From positions 1,984,001 to 2,048,000 of the forward strand of contig OY725497.1 of NCBI GenBank assembly GCA_963281255.1: a DNA stretch of 64,000 nt. The letters are read 5' to 3'. This document shows, in pieces, positions 22,053 through 32,283 of the stretch; the stretch's first letter is position 1; each line of letters begins with the position of its first letter. The notes beneath the pieces are model-generated. The model saw only the letters and a list, made by a program, of their open reading frames with translations. It searched no databases and was not told the origin of the DNA. Position numbers and translations under genes: made by a program. Source of the stretch: Aphrocallistes beatrix (lineage: Eukaryota > Porifera > Hexactinellida > Sceptrulophora > Aphrocallistidae).

Positions 22053-22997
22053 CAGAGTGGCCCATAAGTTCTGTCTCAAGCTTCATCAGGGCCGGCGGAA
22101 CTGGTCCGGCTGGTCCGGCTTTGGCCGGACCAATTTTATGCCATTATGGCTTATTTTCATATGCAAATCTGCTTTTGGCCGGACCAACTTTCGTTATGGC
22201 CGGACCAACTCTCGCTATGGCCAGACCAATAAAAAGTTGCTTCCGCCGGGCCTGTTCATTAGGTATAAAATTTTTTATACTCAAACAGTCTTAGTTATTA
22301 TGGTCTTTAGAGATTGTAATTCGAATACTTTCAACGATTTCGAAAGATTTTTGAGTCTGAGACCTAGAACTGTGTTTTGTGTGGTGAGTTTGGTGAATAA
22401 AAAATGTGTCCTGGCTCACAGCGAAAATAGAAAATCAGGTCCCGCTGCTTCTGTATAAATTGTCTACATCATCGATGTTCCATGACGATTTAACACCAGA
22501 TACCTTTCATTCACCATAGAAATATTTCACGAATCAACTGAATTCATTTTCAGACATAAGAAAAAGTTATTCATTCGCAGTTCAAATTAGGTATATTTTG
22601 CAAAATTCCCTAAAATGGCACTTTTTTTCAAATCACAAAAAAATCTGATCCAATTTGTGCTCAAAATGCACTGATCTTCACATCGTATATTTCTACAAAT
22701 TTAGAGTGTTCGAGGAAAATGCGAGAGCTATTTTTTCCGAGAATTTGAAGACTCTAGAAAGATAATTTGAAAAGCAGTGGCCTCTGATTCGCGATTTTCA
22801 CTGCGAGCCAGGACACATTTTTTATTCACCAAACTCACCGTACAAAACACAGTTCTAGGTCTCAGACTCGAAAAATCTTGTTAAATCGTTGAAAATATTC
22901 GAATTACAATCTCTAAAGACAATAATAACTAATATTGTTTGAGTATAATAAATTTTATACCTAATAAAGCTTGGGACAGAACTTATGGGCCACCCTG
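22053..22997. mobile_element. Tc1/mariner-type MITE with long inverted repeats
   Basis: The left end CAGAGTGGCCCATAAGTTCT and reversed right end CAGGGTGGCCCATAAGTTCT are flanked by TA (22051-22052, 22998-22999). Inside, a second pair of inverted segments, including TGTGTCCTGGCTC and GAGCCAGGACACA, extends the hairpin. The left arm is split by a small GC-rich insertion at 22087-22254. No transposase is present. Confidence 0.85.
22087..22254. mobile_element. Small GC-rich insertion with GGTCCGGC repeats
   Basis: The ends CAGGGCCGGCGGAA and TTCCGCCGGGCCTG form inverted repeats, flanked by TTCAT on both sides (22082-22086 and 22255-22259). It contains several copies of GGCCGGACCAA. Comparison with the intact opposite arm of the host MITE confirms that this block is an insertion. 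Confidence 0.8.
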
Positions 22998-23013
22998 TAC
23001 AGTAGGCTATGGA

Positions 23014-23104
23014 AGAATATTATTTAACAAAGGAGATTCCTAGCTCCAAGTATGAGATTGAGCAGAAAGAGAAATACTCTGTCAGGAATTTGCAAGATCT
23101 AAAA
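23014..23104 (+). pseudogene. Coding exon remnant of element B' with splice donor
   Basis: The frame reads KEIPSSKYEIEQKEKYSVRN then LQDLKG, ending at AAAAG|GTAAGTAT. The other copy (reverse of 31690-31770) reads KETPSLKYEIEEKEKYLVRN then LQALKG with the same donor. Conservation of peptide and donor in both copies suggests a genuine exon of the parent element's first gene, transcribed away from the 20649 gene. The protein family was not recognised. Confidence 0.4.
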
Positions 23105-23358
23105 GGTAAGTATATTTGCTTTCAATTAATACTAGCAAATTGTATTTGTTCCATCTGACAATTGTATCCGAATTATTATATTCTGGCAAATCTTAAAAAC
23201 ATCTCGGAGGATGTCATAGACATCGAACGGGTCATATCCCCAAAGGGCTGATACTTTGAAAATAATTGTTTAACCCCCTAACTAATTACACTTATTCTAC
23301 TTCTTAGAATGCTATTTAGAATTTCATCAACCTGCAAATATATAACATTGAGCGTTAA

Positions 23359-23828
23359 GGTTGGCCTTTCCTATAATAGCTAACTTTTGACTTTTTCAAC
23401 CGATTCATTTAATTTTTTCAGTGCAGATTTGAATCGCAGAGTTATCTGCAAAACTGCATTAATAATTGAAATATTGCAACAGATAAAACTTTTGTTAAAA
23501 AATTTGGTCATTTTAAAGGAAGAAATCGAATACAATATGCTTACAATCCTTTAGAAACTTTTCAAATTCATTCATAAATCAATGATCTACTTGTAACTAA
23601 TGAACAGACAGCTTTTTGAAATTTTGAAAATTGTTAAAAATTCACACGAAAACACCCGAGGAATATTATTTTGAGTAATTTTGCACTATTTTATTAATTA
23701 TTCTCATTTTATTCCTAATATCAAAAATCTGTCTGTTCATTATATTCAACTCTTCGAGATCTATCAAAAACCGTTGAGTTTTCGCCGCTATATTGAATTT
23801 ACAAAAAGTTATCACCTTTATAAGGGAA
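23359..23828. mobile_element. TTAA-II left-end fragment
   Basis: TTAA (23355-23358) is followed by GGTTGGCCTTTCCTATAATA. The sequence matches 24547-25013 closely, then stops at 23828 where a fold-back repeat begins. Confidence 0.75.
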
Positions 23829-23831
23829 CGC

Positions 23832-24098
23832 TGAATCTGTCCTACGCCTGAGTTCGGAATCTGTCCTACGCATCAGTTCGGAATCTGTCCTACGCCTGAG
23901 TTTGGAATCTGTCCTACGATTATTCCGAGTTTTCCAGTGGGTTTTTGTGTGGGTTTCTGTGGGATTTTGTGGGTATTCTCACTGATATCCTGTGGGAATG
24001 GGTTTTGAAATTATATTCCCACGGCAACCCTGACAGATTCCGAACTCGAAATAATCGTAGGACAGATTCCGAACTCAGGCGTAGGACAAATTCCGAAA
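23832..24098. repeat. Fold-back repeat with 24-bp units
   Basis: The left arm has four units of GAATCTGTCCTACGCCTGAG-TTCG. The right arm has the reverse complement (CGAACTCAGGCGTAGGACA, AGATTCC). The loop (23935-24045) is rich in GTGGGTTT and ends CCACGGCAACCCTG, similar to the end of the inverted repeat at 30994-31170. Confidence 0.75.
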
Positions 24099-24542
24099 TA
24101 GAAATTTAAGGCAAACGAAAGCGAGGACAATTGGATATTTACCTAACTAATAATAGGTAGAGTAATACACTTTATACAGATTGTCACGAATTTTTGGATC
24201 TGATGATTATGATATAATGGATCAATCCCACAAACCTGGCAAAAGAGGTTGTACGAAATTTCGTAAATACGACATATCATACATTCGATTTGTTTTTACT
24301 TCGATATGCAACGGTGGAATACAAAAGCCTTAGTGTGTTGTATGTGGCAAGGTTTTGCCTAATGAAGCTTTGAAGCCTTCAAAACAGACTAGATAAGCTC
24401 GTCAAATCGAAGCAGACGCACAGTTCGCATTAAGCTACGCTAGCTACAGGAATTTGATGCGTCTTTCCGTTTTTTTCGATGGGGAAGCCATATACGTTTG
24501 GGGTTACTACTATAAATAGAAAATCCCAAATGCTTTCAAGGG
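24099..24542 (+). pseudogene. BED-finger hAT pseudogene fragment
   Basis: From 24219 the frame reads MDQSHKPGKRGCTKFRKYDI, then a hydrophobic stretch (IRFVFTSICNGGIQKP), a stop, and CVVCGKVLPNEALKPSKQTR. The last part is the CxxC...KPSKxxR BED-type zinc finger of ZBED5/SCAND3-like hAT transposases. The tail near 24395-24470 still resembles the family (…QADAQFALSYASYRNLM). Only this N-terminal portion survives and it contains in-frame stops. Confidence 0.6.
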
Positions 24543-24546
24543 TTAA

Positions 24547-27500
24547 GTTTGGCCTTTCCTATAATAGCTAACTTTTGACTTTTTCAACCGATTCATCTAA
24601 TTTTTTCAGTGCAGATTTGAATCGCAGGGTTATCTGCAAAACCGCATTAATAATTGAAATAAATCAACAGATAAAAATTATATGAAAAAAATTTGGTCAT
24701 TTTACAAGGAAGAAATCGGACACAAAATGCTTACAATCCTTTAGAAACTTTTCAAATTCATTCATAAATCGATAATCTAACTAATGAACAGACAGATTTT
24801 TGAAATTTTGAAAATTGTTAAAAATTCAGACCAAAACAGCCGAGGAATTTTATTTTTGATAATATTGAGACTATTTTTTTCATAATTTTCATTTTTTCGT
24901 ATTTCCAAAATTCTGTCTGTTCATTATGTTCTACTCTTCGAGATCTATCAAAAACCGTTGAGTTTTCGCCCCTATGTTGAATTTACAAAAAGTTATCACC
25001 TTTATAATTGCTGAAAAAAAGTCTCAGAAAATAGGATTTAAAAAATATTCATATATGTCCCACAATTTCCATTAGTTTTAACTGCTTTGGAATATTAAAT
25101 AACATGCAAATATCCTTATTCGACAACTTATAGCACTACTTAAGGATACCGCCCTCGAAAAAACATATGATTTGCATTACAGCATACGATGAAAGTAGAG
25201 CTATAAGAGATGTTAAGCGTGGGGAGGTATCTCCATCAAGAAATACTGGCACATTCCAAACCGTTTTTAATTCTCATTTCTAGATTTTGAGATACAGTGT
25301 CTCAAAGTCTGTTTTTTTAATTTTCCGCTAGCACATCTTAATGGTAGAAATTTATGCACTCAATGAATTGTTTAGGACATACCAAGGAATCAAACGCTTC
25401 CAAAATCGAATCATAGATAGTCTACCATATTTGAAACTTCATAGGACCAGAAGAAAGTTAAAATGACAAATATTGTAAATTTTATCGGTGTCCGAAAAAA
25501 AAGGGCCAAAAAAGGGCGAAAAATGTCTGTTTTTTTGGGGAAATCATGAATAAAATCACCGAGTTAGAATATATCCAAAAAATGGTGGTCCTACGTTCAT
25601 CGCCTAATGATATGAAACAACTCTTGAAATTTTCAAACATCTATCTCAAACCAAATTTGAGAAATAATTCTGTAAAGACGGTCAATTTTGAAATTTTATA
25701 GTCCCGAGATATAGAGATTTTAAGTTTAGGTGTCAAGAAGAATGTAAAATGAGTTATTAATAATGCACATAAGCATCCACAGACATTTATTCGCATCCAT
25801 ACTGCTGATTTGGGTATATTAAAGCCAAATATTTACCAAAAATAGCAAAAGTACCCTGAAAATCCACAAATTTCCTTGAGGCCCCTAACTCCGAATATTT
25901 TGAGATAATTGTAGATAATATTTCATATTCCTGGCACTGCGAAGTATAATCTATCAGTTTAGAATGAATAAAAAGCTTCCAAAAAGTATATTAGGAAGTT
26001 AGAGCGAAAGTCTACTACTTTTAGTTTCGAAGTTAGGATTTTCGAAAATGCTACGTCATCATATGACAAAAATCTAAAACTTAACATTCCATAGGGTGTA
26101 GTGCAATTATTATCAAAGAATTATATATGTACACTCGTAAAAAGTATATTAGGAAGTGAGAACTAAGAATTTGGACTTGTATTTACAAAGATAGAGAGAT
26201 ATCTCTTTTTGGACCCTAAATGGGGGTTTTTGACCGAATCTACGTGGTCCAAGGCCAGAACTTTCAAAATAATTATCAAAAGTTCTCCAATTTTTCTGTA
26301 CATATTATTAACGGCAATTGTATTCACTATTTAGCATAATAGCTAAATTTGGACACATATTTAATGATTAGATTCGCCATTTTCTAATAGATTCAAAGTT
26401 CTCCATAGAATTTGTATTACAATTAAATCAATGACAAGTCGAGAATTATTTATTTTTTGACAAAGGAATGCTCGAGGAACCTATATATTTTCGCATATAT
26501 CCTTTTATTTAAGGATATAATATATTATATATCTACAATAGTTTTTAAGATATAACATCAGCCTCTTTCGGGACCTTAGAGGGATATTATGGCCGAACTT
26601 TACCTATAATATGCGATATCTCAAGAACAAATGGTCGGATTCGAACAAATTTTTTTTTTAAACGATCAGAATTTTATTTCTGACCCAGTGATCGCAAAAT
26701 ATCTGAGATCAAACTTGCGATTTCCCGAGGATTATATAAATGAACTCCCTTATAGAGCTATTTTGTTTGGATTTTATTTGCCCATTCTTTTAAATCTTAG
26801 TGTTTTATAATCTCCAAAGGTGCTAATACAATGTTAAGGTTCATATCATTAAAAAAATATCAAATAAGTTAAAAACTAATTGGTAAATGAGTTAAAATCC
26901 TCTAATAATTTTTCAATTTTTATTAACGCTAAACTTTAGGGGGTTATTTCGCAAAAAATATAAAAAAATGCCGTCCAAATAGTGCTATCAGATGGTAGAC
27001 CGATCAGTAATACAATGAAATTAGCAATAAAACATTTTGCAGTTTTTTTTTACGCCAGGTAAGATTTTTCCAGGGCGGTATCCTTAACTTCAAAATATGG
27101 TATATAAAAATTTTTCACCCTCAAAAGTGCGAAAAACTGGTCATTGATGACTGGCCACCCAAAAATGACCACATTCGATAGTATCCGCAGGAATCCAACA
27201 TCAATAACTTCTTTAAACAATGTCAGATCATCATTTTAAATTCGTGCTAAGCACTAAATTTCCATCAATTTGATATATATATTGACCATATTTGGATAGT
27301 TTTTTGGATGTCTGTGCATAGCAACGGCTAGGAATTTTTTCACATTCCTGCCGTTGCTAGGAACTCGCAGCCAAAGAATTTCTCCAAATGTGTCTAATAT
27401 ATATATCAAATTGCTGGAAATTTAGTGCTGAGGACGAATTCAGTTTTAAAATGATGATCTGACATGGTTCAAAGAAGTAATGGATATGAGACATATCGGT

Positions 27501-27678
27501 TCAAAAATGTGTCCTTTTTTGAGTGACACCAAGTGGTTCAAGTGGCTCTAAGTGGCGAAATATTAGCATTGAAATTCTAAAAATTAATGTTTAGAACCCC
27601 TTTAGGGATCTAAAAATGATTAAAAAGGTCTTTGGCATTTTTTTGTTAAAAAACAAAATGCCCATAGGAAAGGCCAAC
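24547..27678. mobile_element. TTAA-II element, copy 2, interrupted by TTAA-I
   Basis: TTAA (24543-24546) then GTTTGGCCTTTCC at the left; GGAAAGGCCAAC then TTAA (27679-27682) at the right. After removal of the TTAA-I insertion at 25144-27083 the element is about 1.19 kb, like copies 1 and 5. The central CCTAGCAACGGC palindrome lies at 27245-27430. Confidence 0.85.
25144..27083. mobile_element. TTAA-I element, copy 4 (full length)
   Basis: Length is 1940 bp, with ends GGATACCGCCCTCGAAAAAA and TTTTTCCAGGGCGGTATCC, flanked by TTAA (25140-25143, 27084-27087). The empty site is preserved in the related TTAA-II copy at 62139-62142 (GTACTTAACTTCAAAATATG). Sequence is nearly identical to copy 6 (37126), suggesting recent amplification. 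No transposase-sized frame is present. Confidence 0.95.
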
Positions 27679-27682
27679 TTAA

Positions 27683-27859
27683 TATAAATGAATTTATAAT
27701 ATAGAACACAACTGATAAATGTGTTTATACTAATATAATACAATAATAATAAAATATATTTACTAAGGATGAAACCGCGCGAGAAAAAAAAGCAGTGGTC
27801 CGTGTAATTGTGATAAAGAAATTATTGGTCCGCAGCATAGAAAAGTTTGAGAAGCACTG
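27683..27859. mobile_element. hAT-type end fragment
   Basis: The right end reads AGTTTGAGAAGCACTG, the reverse of CAGTGCTTCTCAAACT, a widespread hAT terminus, preceded by GGTCCGC/GGTCCGTG motifs. No left end was found. Confidence 0.45.
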
Positions 27860-28166
27860 CCATAAAGTTACTGAAAATAGAAAAATTATTGGAAGTTATT
27901 CGAAGCTTTCATCAATTAGTCTCTTACTTAATTGATATTTTTTTAATGATATGGACTTCAAAATTGTTTTGGCCCCATTGGAGATTTAGAAGAAAGTCCA
28001 ATAAAATCCAATCAAAATTGCTCTATAAGGGAGTTCATTTCTAAATGCTCGGAAAATGGCCAGATTGCTATCAGATATTTAGCGATAATTGTATCACAAA
28101 TAAAATTCTGATCATTTTTTAAGAATTTGTTCGGATCCGACAATTTGTTCGTGAGATATCTCTTAT
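27860..28166. mobile_element. TTAA-I host fragment
   Basis: It aligns with the TTAA-I interior (AAAATTATTGGAAG ... GAGATATCTCTTAT). The copy continues beyond the Helitron stack at 33833-33879, then 35763-35800 and 36477-36510, so later elements are inserted into it. Confidence 0.6.
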
Positions 28167-28197
28167 CCCTACTATTATAACTCGATTAATGTGTATA

Positions 28198-28382
28198 CAG
28201 TCAGGGTCGCTTATTATGAACACCTTGGGGACCAAGAAGTATGTTCATAATAGAGAGACTTCATATTAAGCGAACTCGACCTAATACAAATCCTATGGAA
28301 CCTGTTGAATTGGGACCAGAGAGTTAGTTCATAATAAACGAATGTTCATAATAAGCGGGTTCATAATAAGCGAACCTGACTG
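28198..28382. mobile_element. Pogo/Tigger-like MITE, second family
   Basis: The ends CAGTCAGGGTCGCTTATTAT and its mirror ATAATAAGCGAACCTGACTG are flanked by TA. Length is 185 bp. Internal TTCATAATA / TATTATGAAC motifs repeat several times. It is non-coding. Confidence 0.85.
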
Positions 28383-28412
28383 TATGTGTCTATATATATA
28401 TATATATATATA

Positions 28413-28600
28413 TAGTCTACTCCGCTTAATAGGGCCACTGTTTAATCGGGTCAGCCGCTTAATCGGTCCACTTTTGGCAGGACCGGAATAGCTCTCACAC
28501 ATAGAAGCTAATACAAAATATTTTCGGTTAATAGGGTCCTCCGCTTAATCGGGGCAAAATGTCCTCTGACCGATGTGGCCCTATTAAGCGGAGTCGACTG
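28413..28600. mobile_element. Pogo/Tigger-like MITE, copy 2 of the 188-bp family
   Basis: It aligns end to end with 9662-9849 and lies within a TA microsatellite. The left tip reads TAGTCTACTCCGCTTAATAG; the right tip is GCGGAGTCGACTG. Confidence 0.85.
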
Positions 28601-28683
28601 TATATATATATATATATATACAGGCTGTCCCAAAAGTTCCTTACCGAATTGATATATCAATTTTCTTGTACTACTTGAATAGG

Positions 28684-30164
28684 CCATAGCCTACTATAAT
28701 AAGGCTTCAGAGTAACTTGCGAATTTGGCACTAGGGATGCAGTAGAAGATGGCTGAAGAAATACATGAGCTGCCTTAAATCATTAACAAAGCACAATAGA
28801 GCTTAGGAATGGATTACCAGCATATATAAATATGGTGTCAAAGCACCTATATCCGTTGTTAAAATATAGATTAGCCATCAAATGATTGCGCAACAGGTTA
28901 TATTTGGTTCAAATTTAGTGATTTTCAGAGGCCATTTAAGGGCACTTCTAAGTGTTTTTATTATAAAGTTTTTCGCATAGAACTGAGAAGTGAATGTGTT
29001 AATACGAAAAATTTGGAATTTTTTCATGGAATGTTCTTACATTCCAGTGTTGCTATGGAAACGTGTTTTGGTCAGTTGGGGATATATCTTGAAAACAGCG
29101 ATAGCTAGACATTCAAATTTAATCCCATTTGATAGCAAATAGGCTACTTCCTATTAAGCTATAATACAATTTATATGTCTTAATTCAATAATTTACGAGT
29201 TATTAGACAATTTATCATATTGGTCACATTTGGTAAATTGTCTGATAACTCGTAAACCATTGAATTAGGACATAGAAATTGTATTATAGCTAAATAGGAA
29301 GTAGCCTATTTGCTATCAAATGGGATTAAATTTGAATGTCTAGCTATTGCTGTTTTCAAGATATAGCCCAACTGACCAAAACACGTTTCCATAGCAACAC
29401 TGGAATGTAAGAACATTCCATGAAAAAATTCCAAATTTTTAGTATTAACACATTCACTTCTCAGTTCTTTGCGAAAACCCTTATAATAAAAACACTTAGA
29501 AGTGCCCTTAAACGGCCTCTGAAAATCACTAAATTTGACCCAAATATAGCCTGTTGCGCAATCATTTGATGGCTAATCTAAATGTTAACAACGGATATGG
29601 GTGCTTTGACACCATATTTATATATGCTGGTAATACATTCCTAAGCTCTATTGTGCTTTGTTAATGATTTAAGGCAGCTCATGTATTTCTTCATCCATTT
29701 TCTACCGCATCCCTGGTTAAGTTACTCTTAGGCCTGTTTCATACTATTTTCACCCATATGCTATTTCCACCCAAACCATTGATATACCATGGATATTCTA
29801 TCTCTATGCTACTTTCACCCAAGTGTCAAGTGTTGATTAGTAGATTATCGTTTTTATGGTTTCGATGTTGTTGATGATTATTACAATGGTAGTATTTATA
29901 TACAGTTATGCACAATCATGAGTTTTAAACTATGTAATTATTGTTAGAAATGTATGAATAGTAAATATACGTAGAGCTAAAATAAATACCATTGTAATCA
30001 TCATCAACAACAATGATCGAAACCAATAAAACGATAATCTACTAATCAACACTTGGGTGAAAGTAGCATAGAGATGGAATATCCATGGTATATCAATGGT
30101 TTGGGTGGAAATAGCATATAGGTAAAAATAGCATGAAACAGGCCTTATATATATTAGGCTATGA
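28684..30164. mobile_element. CCATAGCC-family palindromic element A3
   Basis: The arms CCATAGCCTACTATAATAAG and CTTATATATATTAGGCTATG are flanked by ATAGG (28679-28683 and 30165-30169). It is a long palindrome like A1. The right arm contains MITE C (29735-30140). It sits inside the mariner near its left end. Confidence 0.85.
29735..30140. mobile_element. Fold-back MITE, family C
   Basis: Inverted arms of ~130 bp start TGTTTCATACTATTTTCACC and end with the mirror AAATAGCATGAAACA, flanked by GGCC on both sides (29731-29734, 30141-30144). The outermost ends of the loop are also inverted (GATTATTACAATGGTA / TACCATTGTAATCAT). The window begins with another arm of this family. Confidence 0.8.
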
Positions 30165-30993
30165 ATAGGCTTATTCGATCGCGTAGAGAGATCTTAGAGG
30201 AAATGCGCATTGTGTATGGGCATAGGCGTAAACTTAGCCTAGTTGTGGGGTTCTGGCCCCCCACACTTATAACAGTTGGTTTTTAGTTGAAACTGTTTCA
30301 CAGCATATTATTGATATCATCTCAGCATTAGTTATCTTTAGTAAATATATTTCAAAATATCCCGATTTACTTTTCATATTAAATTTCCTCAGCAATATTT
30401 ACATTCAATACTACTTTGAAAACTAGATCTGCCATAGCCTACTCTATATAAGGCCTAACATCTAATGTACCAGGGATGCGGTAGAGGACGGGAGATTAAA
30501 ATTCTAAGAATGTGCATATTAACCAATTAGGCCATTAAATAACTTCGCATTAGTCTGTTTCCTTTCTTTCTCCTACTCGCTCGCTCTGTACACATTGTGA
30601 ATAGAAAATATGAATACGTCCGTTTCAATATTTCAAAATATGAGATTTGATAGCTCGAAACAGACATCACACGAACAGTCCAAAATGATGTTCCAAGGGT
30701 CTGTTTCTAGAAAAGAGATCAACAAGTAATAATATCTACAAAACTGAATTAAATGGTTAATAATTTCAAAAGTCGGGTAACAACAATAGGGTCAATTACA
30801 TTTGTTCAATTATAATCACGAATCAATTTCAAGGTAAGTAAAATTTTCAATTACAACTACACTTCAATTACAGTGTAATTGTAATTAATTACTAATTACA
30901 CAATTATAATTGTAATTGACCCCAACCCTGAACTGTGATGCAACTATTTTTGCGCTAGGGTCTTTGCTGTATTGAATACAAATGCATTTATAC

Positions 30994-31170
30994 CAGGGTT
31001 GCCGTGGGAATGAAATTCCCATTCGATCCCATCCCCATAGAATTCTTGTAGGAATCCCCATGAGGATTCCTACAGCAATCCTATGGGAGGACCCTGTGGG
31101 AATCTCCTTAGGACCCTGTGTGAATCCCCATAGGAATCCTATGGGGATTCCCATTCCCACAGCAACCCTG
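30994..31170. repeat. Inverted repeat CAGGGTTGCCGTGGGAA
   Basis: The left end is CAGGGTTGCCGTGGGAATGA; the right end is CCCATTCCCACAGCAACCCTG. The interior is built of GGAATCC / GGGGATT units in both orientations. The right-hand motif recurs at 24026-24042. It is probably a small MITE; the target duplication is unclear. Confidence 0.6.
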
Positions 31171-31799
31171 ATTTAGACCGAAGAACTTCCTTAGATATAA
31201 TTTTCATGACTTATGAAGAATATTGTTTGGATAGCGCGGGCCATGATCATAGTAAACTATTACTAGATAATCTTCTGAATTTAAACTGAACTAAAATGTT
31301 GCACTTATTTATTGCTTTTGACGCACCCTCTACATATGTAGATAAAAATGACTATTTCAGGATAAACGAGAAAACATCATAGACACCGAAGGTCGGGGAG
31401 CTCCGTGTTTACTGCAATAAATACTTCATTGAAATACATATATAATTATCAGTATTGGTATTGCTATGGCCAAGCGACCTGCATGTGAAATATAACCCAG
31501 AAATTTTCCCACAAATTTTAAACAATTATTTTTAAAGTATCACCCCCTTGGCGATAGGACCCATTCGCTGTCTATGACATCCTCCGAGATGTTTTTAAGA
31601 TTTGCCAGAATATAATAATTCGGATACCATTGTCAGATGGAACAAATACAATTTGCTAGTATTACTTGAAAGCAAATATACTTACCTTTTAGAGCTTGCA
31701 AATTCCTGACAAGGTACTTTTCTTTCTCCTCAATTTCATATTTCAAGCTAGGAGTCTCCTTGTTAAGCAATATTCTTCCTTTTACTCCAGAGAACAGAG

Positions 31800-32061
31800 T
31801 CCGTGTATTTTAGATATCGACGAGCAATTAAGAGGACACCATGAAAGGCAATATGGATTAGCTCCAGTCCCCACTTTTGGTTTTGTATGTATCCCCTTCA
31901 ACAGGATCCTTTGGATGGAGAACGGGAATCGAAACGTCGGTCAAATGTCTCTCTCTGAGTTCTTGCATCTTAAAATGGAAAGTGATCTGCTGCTGAGAAG
32001 GATTATGGAGGCTAGGTTAAATATTTGTGATAGAGAATATGGGGGAAACAACTTCACATAA
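31800..32061 (+). pseudogene. Coding remnant of element B, unknown protein
   Basis: An open stretch reads DIDEQLRGHHERQYGLAPVP onward to EFLHLKMESDLLLRRIMEAR and LNICDREYGGNN. The segment from SEFLHLK onward is conserved in B' (20649-20740, minus). A two-base loss near 32041 relative to B' changes the last residues. Upstream, TTTTAG before GATATCGACGAGC could be a splice acceptor. Family unknown. Confidence 0.4.
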
Positions 32062-32283
32062 TGTATGCTCATTGATTAAGCTAGTGATAAAATCATTATT
32101 AATTGTTGTGGTTCATTATAATAATCGTCCACTAGTGCATCCCTAGTCCAGATTTTTCAAGTAGATGGCAGGCCTTATATACAGTAGGCTATGGATCTGC
32201 TTATTTTGATGGATCGATTTAACATGATTTTGGGAAATGGCCCCCCACACTTTTAGAAAAAAATCAAAAACTTTACGCCTATG

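Larger units (their letters stand above)
21004..23012. mobile_element. CCATAGCC-family palindromic element A2
   Basis: The ends are TCATAGCCTACTGTATATAA and TACAGTAGGCTATGG, flanked by AAGAA on both sides (20999-21003 and 23013-23017). The arms are long inverted repeats similar to A1. A mariner-type MITE (22053-22997) has inserted at a TA in the right terminal repeat. Confidence 0.85.
20531..23354. mobile_element. CCATAGCC-family coding element B' with nested insertions
   Basis: It begins CATAGCCTACTCTATATAAG and aligns in reverse with the element at 30432-32194. It is interrupted by palindromic element A2 (21004-23012) and continues to 23354, where a TTAA-II copy begins, so its right end is missing. 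It carries two coding remnants in divergent orientation, minus at 20649-20837 and plus at 23014-23104. Confidence 0.7.
30432..32194. mobile_element. CCATAGCC-family coding element B
   Basis: The ends CCATAGCCTACTCTATATAA and TTATATACAGTAGGCTATGG are flanked by ATCTG on both sides (30427-30431, 32195-32199). Length is 1763 bp. The right half aligns in reverse with B' and carries the same two coding remnants: plus strand about 31800-32061 and minus strand about 31690-31770. It is the only copy here with both termini and coding traces, although both genes are truncated. Confidence 0.85.
30221..32283. mobile_element. hAT-type element with CATAGGCG ends
   Basis: The left tip CATAGGCGTAAA and right tip TTTACGCCTATG are exact inverted repeats. 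TGTATGGG is duplicated on both sides (30213-30220, 32284-32291), an 8-bp target duplication. Joining across it restores the mariner frame. Subterminal GGCCCCCCACAC occurs near both ends. Its interior was later invaded by element B (30432-32194). Confidence 0.85.

Noticed and set aside
30885-31176. Frames with repeated GIPMGIP-type units on both strands
   Set aside because: They follow the GGAATCC/GGGGATT units of the inverted repeat at 30994-31170; no start context or homology.
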